A stretch of 64,000 bases of DNA from Pseudomonas sp. TNT3 (GTDB taxonomy: Bacteria > Pseudomonadota > Gammaproteobacteria > Pseudomonadales > Pseudomonadaceae). Positions 34,300-42,693 of this stretch are shown here, in pieces. The translations under genes were made by a program, and so were the position numbers. Below the pieces are notes generated by a model, which saw only the letters and a list, made by a program, of their open reading frames with translations, was not told the DNA's origin and did not search any database. The stretch covers positions 1 through 64,000 of the forward strand of contig NZ_WFGV02000013.1 of the NCBI RefSeq assembly GCF_010095445.2. Direction: 5' to 3'. The stretch's first letter is position 1. Every line of letters starts with the position of its first letter.

Positions 34300-35739
34300 T
34301 CACCGCTCCGCCACCTTCAACGAACGACTCCACCCCCCGCCCAACGCCTTGTACAACGTCACCTGGTTAATCTCCCGCGCCAACTCAAGCTGTGCCCATT
34401 TCTGCTGCGCATCAAACAACGAACGCTGCGCATCCATGGTCGAGAAATAGCTGTCGAGCCCCGCCTCGAAACGCAGGCGCGACTGGCGATACGCCTCTTG
34501 ATAATCCCCCACCAGTCTTTTCTGGAACGCCACCTGAGTGAGCATTTCCTGCCGCGCATTCAAGGCATCGGCCGCTTCACGAAACGCATTCTGCACCGTG
34601 GCTTCATACGCCGCCGTTCGACCGTCGAACCGCGCATGACTGGCATCCACTTGCGCCCGCCGCGCACCGCCGTCAATCAACGGCAACGACCCCGCCAACG
34701 CCACCGACCAGAATTCCGCTGGGCCACTGAGCAACCGCGAAAAATCGCCAGTCAGGCTGCCCAACGCCGAGGTCAGCGAAAACGTTGGAAAGTACGCACT
34801 GCGAGCGGCGCCGATATCAGCGTTGGCGGCTCGCAACTGGGCTTCGGCTGACATGATGTCCGGCCGGCGCTCGACCAGTGACGACGGCAAACCCGCCGGA
34901 ACGTCAAGCGTTGCCAACTGTTCGCCCAGCACACCCGTGGGCAACAAACCCACCGGCACCGGCTGCCCCACCAGCACCCGCAAGGCATTGCTGTTCTGCG
35001 CCACTTGCATGCGGTAGGTGTTGACCTGCACTGCGGCGGTATTCGTTTGCGCATCCGCCTGGTGAACGTCAATGCGCGCACTGGACCCGAGATTGAAACT
35101 TTTACGCAACAGCTGTCCGTACTTGTCCTGGGACTGGTAAGTGTTCTGTGCAAGATCAAGCAGATGCTGATTGGCCTTGAGACTCAACCAGGTGCTGGCA
35201 ACTTCGCCAATCAATGCCAGGCGCGCCGTCTGGTAATCCGCTTCGGACGCCTCGAAACGCGCCCCGGCGGCGTTGCGCTGACTGCGGATACGACCAAACA
35301 GATCAAGCTCGTAGGACGTGAACCCACCCGTCGCCTGAAACGTGTTGGCGATGCTGCCGGCGCTGTCACCGCCTCCCGGCGTACGCACCAACGGCGGTAA
35401 TTTGCTGCGTCCCGCATAGGTGTCGATGCCAATCGTAGGAAAAAGTCCCGACTGCGCACTGTCGTACCCGGCCCGCGCTTCTTCGACGCTGGCTGCGAAT
35501 TGTCGCAAGCTGCGGTTGTTGGTCAGCGCCATTTCGATCAGTTGACGCAGACGATCATCGACCACAAAACCGTGCCAATCCTGGTCGAACGCCTGCTTGC
35601 CCGCGCAACACTCACCCGCTGTGTTCGCTGGCCACTGCTGGTCGATGGGCGCATCGGGCTTCTCGTAAGTCGGCTCCAGGGAACAGCCACCGAGCAATAA
35701 CAACATGAAACATGAAGTGGGCAAGTACCTGTTCATCAT
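34300..35739 (-). CDS. NodT/TolC-family outer-membrane channel lipoprotein
   Basis: About 479 residues. A lipobox (LLLLGGC) at residue 20 gives a lipid-anchored outer-membrane factor. Two tandem OEP repeats (about 60–240 and 270–460) contain long coiled coils (SLRQFAASVEEARAGYDSAQSGLFP; DIMSAEAQLRAANADIGAARSAYFP). It resembles the channels of RND pumps, but no RND transporter is adjacent; instead it closes a four-gene operon with an Alg44/HlyD-like adaptor and a cellulose-synthase-like enzyme, so it may export a polysaccharide. The start at the ATG 35739 is likely; a GTG directly after the upstream stop (35748) is an alternative. Confidence 0.88.
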   Translation of the reverse strand: MMNRYLPTSCFMLLLLGGCSLEPTYEKPDAPIDQQWPANTAGECCAGKQAFDQDWHGFVVDDRLRQLIEMALTNNRSLRQFAASVEEARAGYDSAQSGLFPTIGIDTYAGRSKLPPLVRTPGGGDSAGSIANTFQATGGFTSYELDLFGRIRSQRNAAGARFEASEADYQTARLALIGEVASTWLSLKANQHLLDLAQNTYQSQDKYGQLLRKSFNLGSSARIDVHQADAQTNTAAVQVNTYRMQVAQNSNALRVLVGQPVPVGLLPTGVLGEQLATLDVPAGLPSSLVERRPDIMSAEAQLRAANADIGAARSAYFPTFSLTSALGSLTGDFSRLLSGPAEFWSVALAGSLPLIDGGARRAQVDASHARFDGRTAAYEATVQNAFREAADALNARQEMLTQVAFQKRLVGDYQEAYRQSRLRFEAGLDSYFSTMDAQRSLFDAQQKWAQLELAREINQVTLYKALGGGWSRSLKVAER

Positions 35740-35748
35740 GGCGCGCAC

Positions 35749-37899
35749 CTACAAGCGTTGGCCGAGCAAAGCTCGCAAGGGAGAAAGAAGCAAAGACCAC
35801 AAACCTGAACGTCCGACACTGATGTGCGGCAGTGCCGGTTCCCGCGAACGCACACGCACCGGACGCCACCTTGGCAATGGCGAGTAGGACGGAACCTTGT
35901 CCTGCGCAGGCAAACGCGACTTCGTACGCTTATCTCCAAGTAATGACCGACGCAGCAACGTACCGAACGCCAGCGCAGGCTCAGCCTTGCTCACCACATT
36001 GATCGTCGCGTCGCTGAACAGGCGCGCAATCAGTTGCCGGCGCAGCGGTTCATCGAGGTCGAGAAACCTCAAGCCCAACTGATCGTCGTCGTGATTGCGC
36101 ATCACCTCGACGTCGAGCCAGCCCAGTTTGTCGATCCACAATTGGCCGCACAGCCCGGGTTTGATCGAGGACGCGAAGGCGCATTTCAATGACGTGCCGC
36201 TGAGGGAGATATCCACCAAGCGCCCGGGCAGGACTTTGCCGCCGAAGCGAAACCCGGTGGGCTTGTCGAACGGGAAGCGCTCTTCACCGTGCAACCGTGG
36301 GCGGTCGACGCACGCCACCAGCGTCGCCAGGTTGTACACCAGCGCGACCACCGTCCAGCAAAGGTTGAACAGCATGTTGCCGTCGAACGAAGCCGCTGTG
36401 CTGATGGCGATGTACGCGCCGATCTGTGAAAACAGCGTCAGGGCAAAAAAGAAGCCGAAGAGCTTCCAGTGGACCATTGTTTTCGTCCGGTCGAGCCCTT
36501 TCGCGGTGACTTTGAAGGGACGTCCAAAGGGCCGGATCATGGCGCTGGCAATGGTGGCCGTGACCGCCAGCGAGGCGACGATCTGGGTGACCTCGGTGAA
36601 AATCGGCAAGGTGCGCCGATCCGTGACCCAGGTGCCGTATCCCCAGAACGCGATCAATGCCGGCATGCCGAACGCAAGGAAATCCACTGGGTTGGCGTAG
36701 AACCCGGCAATGCCGAAGTACCAATACAACACCGGGGACACCAGCATCATCAAAATGAACGGCTTGGAAAACCAATGCATCAGCCCGTGGATATAGTGCA
36801 ACCGGTCATTGAGCGTGTAGCCGCTGCCCCGCAACGGGCCGTCCTTGAGCAGCGCCACCTGGATGGTGCCGAGGCACCAACGCCCACGCTGATTGATGTA
36901 CTCGGTCAAACCTTCGGCAGACAAACCGATCGACAGACGCTCATTCAGCCAGCGCGTGACGTAACCTTTTTGCAGCAATCGATACGTCGTGTAGATGTCT
37001 TCGCAGACCGAGCCTGTGGGAAAACCGCCAATCTCGTTGATCAAATCCCGTCGCACGACGAAAGACGTACCGACGCAAAACGCCGCGTCCCACCCATCTT
37101 TCGCCGGCTGGTAGACGTCGAAGAACACCCGCTGCTCATCGACCCAGCAGGCCGAAGTGCCGAGGTTGTGCTGGATTGGATCGGGGTTGTAATAGAACTG
37201 CGGCGTCTGTACGAGGCCGACTTTCGGGTCGTCGAACAGCCCGAGCGTGCGCAACAGAATCGGTTGCTGCGGGGCAAAGTCGGCGTCGAGGACCAGAATG
37301 TATGGCGCGTTGCTGCCTAGCGCCGATTGACGCAGACCGTTGTTCAGATTGCCCGCCTTGGCGAAGGAGTTGTCCGGGCGTCGCGCGTATTGCACGCCTA
37401 CCTCGGCACAGTAATCGCGCAACCAGTCGCGACGCGTGTCGTCGAGCACCCAAATAGTGAAGTTGGGGTAGTCGATGGCCTGGGCGGCAATAATGGTTTT
37501 TTCGAGGATCTCCAGGCCTTCGTTGTAGGTGGCGATAAACACGTCCACCGCGGGCACATTCGCCCCCCTGGCGCGCAACCCTCGCTCGCCGGCGTCCGCG
37601 TCCTTGCTGTGATCCGATCGACAGAGCATCACGACAATGGAGAACAGCGTGTAACCGATCGCCAGCATTTCAAAAAACAGAAAGGCGTACGCCCACACCG
37701 TTGCGAAGCCCGAGTGGCTGTCGGGCAAGGTGTCGCGAATCCGCCAGGCAGCGTAGTTGAGCAACAACAACGCGGTGACGGCACCGAAACCTGCCCGCGC
37801 CGCCCATTGGTCCCGATGCGTCAAGCAGGTGAACAGAATCACCGCCGCCAGTGTCCAGAAATTGATTTGCAGCAGTTGCAGCGAGTCCAGTGCCTGCAT
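35749..37899 (-). CDS. Cellulose-synthase-like family 2 glycosyltransferase with C-terminal PilZ domain
   Basis: 716 residues, inner-membrane processive polysaccharide synthase. Membrane helices at about 12–50 and 65–92 precede a GT2 domain: DD (153–154, WVLDDTRRDW), DAD (205–207), CED (299–301, TED position) and QRGRW (337–341, QxxRW). More helices follow from about 375, then the FxVTxKG loop (FKVTAKG, 462–468) of cellulose synthases. The PilZ region has DISLSG (563–568) but HGEER (537–541) where RxxxR is expected, so the first c-di-GMP Arg is a His. Beyond is a basic tail. Gene spacing is one base from the upstream barrel protein. The product may be a beta-glucan, but it differs from bcs operons in all accessory genes. 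Confidence 0.88.
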   Translation of the reverse strand: MQALDSLQLLQINFWTLAAVILFTCLTHRDQWAARAGFGAVTALLLLNYAAWRIRDTLPDSHSGFATVWAYAFLFFEMLAIGYTLFSIVVMLCRSDHSKDADAGERGLRARGANVPAVDVFIATYNEGLEILEKTIIAAQAIDYPNFTIWVLDDTRRDWLRDYCAEVGVQYARRPDNSFAKAGNLNNGLRQSALGSNAPYILVLDADFAPQQPILLRTLGLFDDPKVGLVQTPQFYYNPDPIQHNLGTSACWVDEQRVFFDVYQPAKDGWDAAFCVGTSFVVRRDLINEIGGFPTGSVCEDIYTTYRLLQKGYVTRWLNERLSIGLSAEGLTEYINQRGRWCLGTIQVALLKDGPLRGSGYTLNDRLHYIHGLMHWFSKPFILMMLVSPVLYWYFGIAGFYANPVDFLAFGMPALIAFWGYGTWVTDRRTLPIFTEVTQIVASLAVTATIASAMIRPFGRPFKVTAKGLDRTKTMVHWKLFGFFFALTLFSQIGAYIAISTAASFDGNMLFNLCWTVVALVYNLATLVACVDRPRLHGEERFPFDKPTGFRFGGKVLPGRLVDISLSGTSLKCAFASSIKPGLCGQLWIDKLGWLDVEVMRNHDDDQLGLRFLDLDEPLRRQLIARLFSDATINVVSKAEPALAFGTLLRRSLLGDKRTKSRLPAQDKVPSYSPLPRWRPVRVRSREPALPHISVGRSGLWSLLLSPLRALLGQRL

Positions 37900-37900
37900 G

Positions 37901-39145
37901 TCAGTCAGCCTCTAGCGAACCAGTAAAGGGATTGACGCCGGTGGCCGCAATCGCCGCCCACGCCGTAGCGCCCAAGTGAGGCAGGTGGTAATAGAAAAAG
38001 TCGTTGGTGACGGAGTCCGGGCCTATGGCCAGTCCGGTACTGATGCGCGCTGCCGGCGTTGCGAACAGCCAGCCATTACTGGCTTCCTGGGCTAACAACA
38101 CGCTCCATAACGGTTGGGCCATGTCGCTCAAGCCACTCAACTGTGCGACAGCAGCAGCCTGCGCGGTGCCTTCGGTCCACAAACCATCGGGGTCGCGGTT
38201 GAAGCCATAACCTTCGCCAGCACGGTGTGCGTGATCGATAAATGCGAACACCCGACGCCAATCCTTGGGCGGATCGTGCAAGGCAATCAGCGGCCAGATC
38301 TGTGCGTCCAGCCCCGAGCGGATGCGGTCGGATGTCTGCCCATCCTCCCCGGTGCCGATCAGAAACCGCCCTTCTTTCGAGTCCCACTGGCTTGAGACAA
38401 ATTGCCGGGCGATCTGCGCCTGTTGCGCCGACACTTGGTCTGGCGCCACCGCATTGAGTGCCGACCAGGCGGCGGCCAGGTCGACATTGTGCTCGGTGGA
38501 CTTCCAGTTCTGCTGCACCTGCTGGGCAAAGTAACCGTAATAGCCGCCGCTGAAGCCGGCTGGCGATTGCCCGTCGTAGGTGTTTTTCTGCGACCACTGC
38601 AGGACTTTGCGTGCGGCCTCGAGGTAAGGCGCCTCCCCGCTCTGACGAAAAGCCTCCAACAACGCCAACGCGGCCCACGCCTGATTGCCCGTGGCACTGC
38701 TGACCTGATAGGCATCCTGATTCCAGGCGTTACGTTCAGTGCTCCAATAGCCCGGCAACTTCATCGACGGTGCACCCACCGGGCCGGCGGCGTAGGCGTT
38801 GCGCAGGCGGCCGTCCTGATATTCGGGATCGTGATTTGTCGCGAACGCCAGGGCATCGGCTATCCGTCGCGCTGACACCGCTTTGCCACAGGCGAACAAC
38901 GCGATGCTCGCCAAGGCGTTGTCGTAGGTGAAGGCGACACCGCGCAGGGCCAGGATCGGTGAAGGTTGCCCCTCCAGTGGCGGATAGCTGGCCAACAACA
39001 CCGGGCCTTCAGGTTGTGAAGCCACCGCCCGATCCAGCGCCGCGCAGGTCATCGCCACCAGTTGCGGCCGAGCCTGCGCCGCCAGTGCGGACGCCCCGCT
39101 GCTGATCAGCATCACGCCGACCATTCCCTTCAGGAGGTTATTCAT
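37901..39145 (-). CDS. Secreted (alpha/alpha)6-barrel protein, possible polysaccharide-processing enzyme
   Basis: 414 residues. A signal peptide (to GASALA-AQ) sends it to the periplasm. The rest is a series of helix pairs with Trp/Tyr/Gly-rich turns (YDNALASIALFACGKAVSARRIADAL; TGNQAWAALALLEAFRQSGE; GFSGGYYGYFAQQ; STEHNVDLAAAWSAL; LDAQIWPLIALHD; TEGTAQAAAVAQL), the pattern of six-hairpin glycosidases and epimerases. The EHN-x-D motif is likely part of a substrate cleft. Overlaps the adaptor gene by four bases (ATGA). I cannot name the exact family; a role analogous to the BcsZ or AlgL enzymes of other exopolysaccharide systems is inference. Confidence 0.7.
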   Translation of the reverse strand: MNNLLKGMVGVMLISSGASALAAQARPQLVAMTCAALDRAVASQPEGPVLLASYPPLEGQPSPILALRGVAFTYDNALASIALFACGKAVSARRIADALAFATNHDPEYQDGRLRNAYAAGPVGAPSMKLPGYWSTERNAWNQDAYQVSSATGNQAWAALALLEAFRQSGEAPYLEAARKVLQWSQKNTYDGQSPAGFSGGYYGYFAQQVQQNWKSTEHNVDLAAAWSALNAVAPDQVSAQQAQIARQFVSSQWDSKEGRFLIGTGEDGQTSDRIRSGLDAQIWPLIALHDPPKDWRRVFAFIDHAHRAGEGYGFNRDPDGLWTEGTAQAAAVAQLSGLSDMAQPLWSVLLAQEASNGWLFATPAARISTGLAIGPDSVTNDFFYYHLPHLGATAWAAIAATGVNPFTGSLEAD

Positions 39146-40347
39146 CGCCGCGACACCTCGGCACTGGCCCACAACCCCGGGTTGCAGGTCATGGCTCGCT
39201 GGGTGTCCGTCAGGTCCGAAGCAAAGGTCCCGACCACGTACACCGAGTTTTGCTCGGCATAGGGGAACGGCACGCTGTAGGTGTTGGCGCGGATGTCCGA
39301 CGTGCTCGACAACAACTGCACCACACTGGCCTTGAGAGGTTCATCCAGGCCGCGGATCTTCACCGTCAGCACACTGTCACGGTCGATCTTGCTGGCCATG
39401 CGTTCGGGAAACACCGCGATCACGTAGCTCTGTCCGCAATCAGTGGCGCGCAACAAGGTCGACCCGGCCTGCACCAGCGTGCCTTGGGGTGCCAACAACT
39501 CCTGGACGGTACCCGGCGAGTACGCCACGACGTCATAACCGGCCATCAGCCTGACCCGATTTTGCTCGGTTTCGATCAGTTGGTTGAGGTTGTCGAGTTC
39601 CTGTTGATAGGTCGCCCGATTGCGCGCCTGATTCTCGAGACTGAGCTTGAGCGTGGTCATTTGTGCACTGAGGTCGAACATCCTCAATTGATCCGGATCG
39701 AGGTAGACCTGCTTGTTGGCAGCGCTGACGTCACCATCGTTGATCCGCAACTGCGAGCGAACCGACTCGGCCGCGCCTTGCAACGAGGCCAACTGGGCTT
39801 TGGATGACGCGACCACCGCGCCACTCACTGCCCCCTGCACAAACAACTCCAGATTGCGTTCGACGGTTTCCTGGGCATCCATCAACCGAGCGCTGGCAGC
39901 GCTGTTCTCGGCTTTCAGGGCTCTTTGGGTGAACAGCTGGCGGGTATGAAACGCCGTCTGGTACTGCTGGCTGGTCTTTTCCAGCGCCTCGTAATACCGC
40001 TGATCGTGCTCGGCCTGACTCGCCGACGAGGACAGCTGCTGCTCAAGGGTCAATCGTCGCGTTTGCAAGGTGAGCAATGTTTCCTGGTTTGCCCGAGGGT
40101 TTTCCACGACCGCGATTTTCTGTCCCTGCACAAAGGTCGCACCGGGTTTGACCTCCAGCGTGCTCACCACACCGTCAATCGGTGTCGTGAGCAGAATCAC
40201 CGGTGCATTCAAAATCGCCCGCGTTGCGGAAGCTGAAACCAAAGGCATCAACAACGTCGACAACAACAGCCAGATGATGAATCCAAGAACGCCCAGACCC
40301 ACCAGGCGCGGTAACAATGACAATAGCTTTGAGCGCTCTTCAGCCAT
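39142..40347 (-). CDS. HlyD/Alg44-like membrane fusion protein
   Basis: 401 residues. One membrane helix near residues 14–38 (VGLGVLGFIIWLLLSTLLMP) is followed by a biotinyl-lipoyl half (LNAPVILLTTPIDGVVSTLEVKPGATFVQGQKIAVVENP), a long coiled-coil hairpin (about 85–250), the second lipoyl half (VVAYSPGTVQELLAPQGTLVQAGSTLLRATDC) and a beta-barrel segment. This is a periplasmic adaptor linking an inner-membrane synthase to an outer-membrane channel. It lacks an N-terminal PilZ domain, unlike Alg44. The start at 40347 has GGGAGAG upstream. It is the first gene of the four-gene operon; the A/T-rich gap upstream probably holds the promoter. Confidence 0.85.
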   Translation of the reverse strand: MAEERSKLLSLLPRLVGLGVLGFIIWLLLSTLLMPLVSASATRAILNAPVILLTTPIDGVVSTLEVKPGATFVQGQKIAVVENPRANQETLLTLQTRRLTLEQQLSSSASQAEHDQRYYEALEKTSQQYQTAFHTRQLFTQRALKAENSAASARLMDAQETVERNLELFVQGAVSGAVVASSKAQLASLQGAAESVRSQLRINDGDVSAANKQVYLDPDQLRMFDLSAQMTTLKLSLENQARNRATYQQELDNLNQLIETEQNRVRLMAGYDVVAYSPGTVQELLAPQGTLVQAGSTLLRATDCGQSYVIAVFPERMASKIDRDSVLTVKIRGLDEPLKASVVQLLSSTSDIRANTYSVPFPYAEQNSVYVVGTFASDLTDTQRAMTCNPGLWASAEVSRR

Positions 40348-40822
40348 GTTCAACTCTCCCGATAGACCAACCGCGTAAAAGTCAAGCAATAGCAGGCCGT
40401 GACTGCGAAACACTTTTGGCAGGGTGAGCGAAAAACAAAGAGACTTTATGGACGGCAACTAAGCCGACACTTTCTTATCAGGATTTATTTGATGTGAGCA
40501 GGAATGGGATTCCTGTCTTGCTGGAGAGATACACGACAGCGCAGTGACGGTAAAAGCGTGTGTTGCCCGAGGCAGAGCGGGCGCCGACAGGGAAGACACT
40601 AGATTCAGTGTTATAGAGTGTCAAGCATTTGTGCAGAGCAATTAAATGGCGCCAAATATATAGCGATTTTCGGATTGGATCCGCTTGGATCATCCACACG
40701 CGTTTGCGCGACAACTGTTTATTTTTATTAGGGGTTTTTATTTTTAGTACTGAAATAAACTTTGTATCGAGTTCGAGACAATCATTAATTTCAAAACAAA
40801 CAGATTAAAACGTTATAAAAAA
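40348..40822. other. A/T-rich intergenic region upstream of the polysaccharide operon
   Basis: About 475 bases without a convincing gene. The half nearest the operon is mixed; from about 40590 to 40830 it is markedly A/T-rich (TATATAGCG, TTTTTATTAGGGGTTTTTAT, ACTGAAATAAACTTTG), in contrast to its surroundings. Such regions often bind MvaT/MvaU-type silencers and hold regulated promoters. One short frame on the - strand (40478–40714) has no coding character. Confidence 0.6.
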
Positions 40823-40852
40823 AACGCCCCGACAAGTGCCGGGGCGTTTTCA
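40823..40852 (-). terminator. Terminator after the GAPDH gene
   Basis: AACGCCCCG–8-base loop–CGGGGCGTT with a run of eight T on the - strand. Confidence 0.93.
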
Positions 40853-40866
40853 TTTACCTGTGACGC

Positions 40867-42315
40867 TTAGCGTGGGAACGCTGGCGGGTTTACACCGGCC
40901 ATGTCTTCCATCACGCGAACAACCTGGCAGCTGTAGCCAAACTCGTTGTCGTACCAAACGTACAGTACAACGCGGTTGTCCTGGCTGATGGTCGCTTCAG
41001 CATCCACAACGCCTGCGTGGCGCGAGCCAACGAAGTCAGTGGAAACCACTTCCTGCGAATTGACGTAGTCGATCTGCTTATGCAGATCGGAGTGCAGCGC
41101 CATGTAGCGCAGGTACTCGTTCATCTCTTCGCGGGTAGCGGCTTTCTCAAGGTTCAGGTTGAGAATGGCCATCGACACGTTAGGCGTCGGAACGCGGATC
41201 GCGTTACCGGTCAGCTTGCCGGCCAGCTCAGGCAATGCCTTGGCAGCAGCGGTAGCAGCACCGGTCTCGGTGATCACCATGTTCAACGCGGCGCTACGAC
41301 CACGGCGATCGCCTTTGTGGAAGTTGTCGATCAGGTTCTGGTCGTTGGTGTACGAGTGAACCGTTTCAACGTGACCGTTGATGATGCCGAACTTGTCGTT
41401 CACAGCTTTCAGCACCGGCACGATGGCGTTGGTGGTGCAGGAAGCGGCGGAAACGATCTTGTCGTCAGCGGTGATTTCGCCGTGGTTAATGCCGTGAACG
41501 ATGTTCTTCAGCTTGCCTTTGCCAGGCGCGGTCAGAACAACGCGGTCGATACCCGGGCAGGCCAGATGCTGGCCCAGGCCGTCGGCGTCACGCCATACAC
41601 CGGTGTTGTCCACCAGCAGCGCGTCTTTGATGCCGTACTGGGTGTAGTCCACTTCAGTCGGGTTCTTCGCGTAGATAACCTGGATCAGGTTGCCGTTGGC
41701 GGTGATGGTGCTGTTGGCTTCATCGATGGTGATGGTGCCGTCGAACGGACCATGAACCGAGTCACGACGCAGCAGGCTTGCACGCTTGACCAGATCGTTC
41801 TCGGCGCCCTTGCGGACAACGATGGCGCGCAGACGCAGGCCGTCGCCACCACCGGTTTTCTCGATCAGGATACGCGCCAGCAGACGGCCGATACGACCGA
41901 AGCCGTAAAGAACAACATCGGTGCCTTTGCGAGCGGAAGCGTTTTGCTGACCAACGACGTCGGCCAGTTCTTCACGGACGAACTGCTCGGCAGTACGGCC
42001 ATTGCCTTCGGCCTTGAACTTGACCGCAAGCTTGCCCAGGTCTACCGAAGCGGCGCCGAGCTTGAGCTCGCTCATCGCTTTGAGCAGCGGGAATGTTTCG
42101 TGGACGGACAATTCGCTGTCATCGGACTGACGATGACGAGCAAAGCGGTGAGCTTTGAGAATCGCAATGACTGAACGATTGATCAGGCTGCGGCCATAGA
42201 TCGAGCTCACCACGTTGTTATTGCGGTAGAGCTGACCGATAAGCGGAATCATCGCTTCTGCGAGTGCTTCACGGTCGATCCATTCACCAAGACACTGGTC
42301 GGGCTTCTGAGTCAC
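40867..42315 (-). CDS. Glyceraldehyde-3-phosphate dehydrogenase with N-terminal extension
   Basis: 482 residues, about 145 longer than ordinary GAPDH. The NAD-binding VVLYGFGRIGRLLARIL starts only near residue 133; before it is a helical region (CLGEWIDREALAEAMIPLIGQLYRNNNVVSSIYGRSL … MSELKLGAASVDLGKLAVKF) seen only in this Pseudomonas-type enzyme. The catalytic Cys is in SAASCTTNAIVPV, and HSYTNDQNLIDN and WYDNEFGYSCQVVR complete the domain. The GTG start at 42315 has GGAAGG five bases upstream, while the ATG at 42330 has no site. It corresponds to P. aeruginosa PA3001 by position, next to mfd. Confidence 0.92.
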   Translation of the reverse strand: MTQKPDQCLGEWIDREALAEAMIPLIGQLYRNNNVVSSIYGRSLINRSVIAILKAHRFARHRQSDDSELSVHETFPLLKAMSELKLGAASVDLGKLAVKFKAEGNGRTAEQFVREELADVVGQQNASARKGTDVVLYGFGRIGRLLARILIEKTGGGDGLRLRAIVVRKGAENDLVKRASLLRRDSVHGPFDGTITIDEANSTITANGNLIQVIYAKNPTEVDYTQYGIKDALLVDNTGVWRDADGLGQHLACPGIDRVVLTAPGKGKLKNIVHGINHGEITADDKIVSAASCTTNAIVPVLKAVNDKFGIINGHVETVHSYTNDQNLIDNFHKGDRRGRSAALNMVITETGAATAAAKALPELAGKLTGNAIRVPTPNVSMAILNLNLEKAATREEMNEYLRYMALHSDLHKQIDYVNSQEVVSTDFVGSRHAGVVDAEATISQDNRVVLYVWYDNEFGYSCQVVRVMEDMAGVNPPAFPR

Positions 42316-42693
42316 GGGAACCTTCCACATGTAGGGGCAGAAAAAAGGGGCTACATTATGCCGCCCCAACCGTCACGTAGCAATGCGATCCTGTCGAACG
42401 GGCCGTAACAAATTCCCATCGAAAAAAATTACGCCTCGCTCAAACCCAGTAAAACCGTGGCTTCCAGCGTTGCGTATTTTTTGGAGACAGCGCTGCCTTA
42501 TCCGTAACCATCCGTAACACTCACCCATTTCGGCACTACATAATCCCTAAAAAACTGCAAAAAACAGCCGGTTTTTGTCTTTACCACTACATTTCGCCAA
42601 ACCTGCGTAATAGACGCAGTCTTCAACTGACAGGCGGCACCCGGGACCGCTACAATTACCGACTTTGTCGCAACGCTTGGAGCTCAACCTTCC
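42316..42693. other. Divergent promoter region between GAPDH gene and mfd
   Basis: 378 bases with no gene. It contains the mfd promoter candidate, a run of A/T (AAAAACTGCAAAAAACAGCCGG, partly self-complementary), and a small repeat (CCGTAACCATCCGTAACACT). Nothing else is recognised. Confidence 0.6.
42627..42656 (+). promoter_or_regulatory. Candidate sigma70 promoter for mfd
   Basis: CTGACA and TACAAT with an 18-base spacer lie 38–67 bases before the mfd start. Confidence 0.5.

Noticed and set aside
34300..35739. Part of an RND multidrug efflux pump
   Set aside because: No RND inner-membrane pump is adjacent; the gene is packed into an operon with a polysaccharide synthase.
35749..37899. Canonical bacterial cellulose synthase operon (bcsABZC)
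   Set aside because: The synthase is BcsA-like, but BcsB, BcsC and BcsZ homologues are absent and the accessory proteins are of other families.
40478..40714. 78-codon frame in the A/T-rich gap
   Set aside because: There is no ribosome-binding site and no family, and the amino-acid pattern does not look coding; it is probably chance in A/T-rich DNA.
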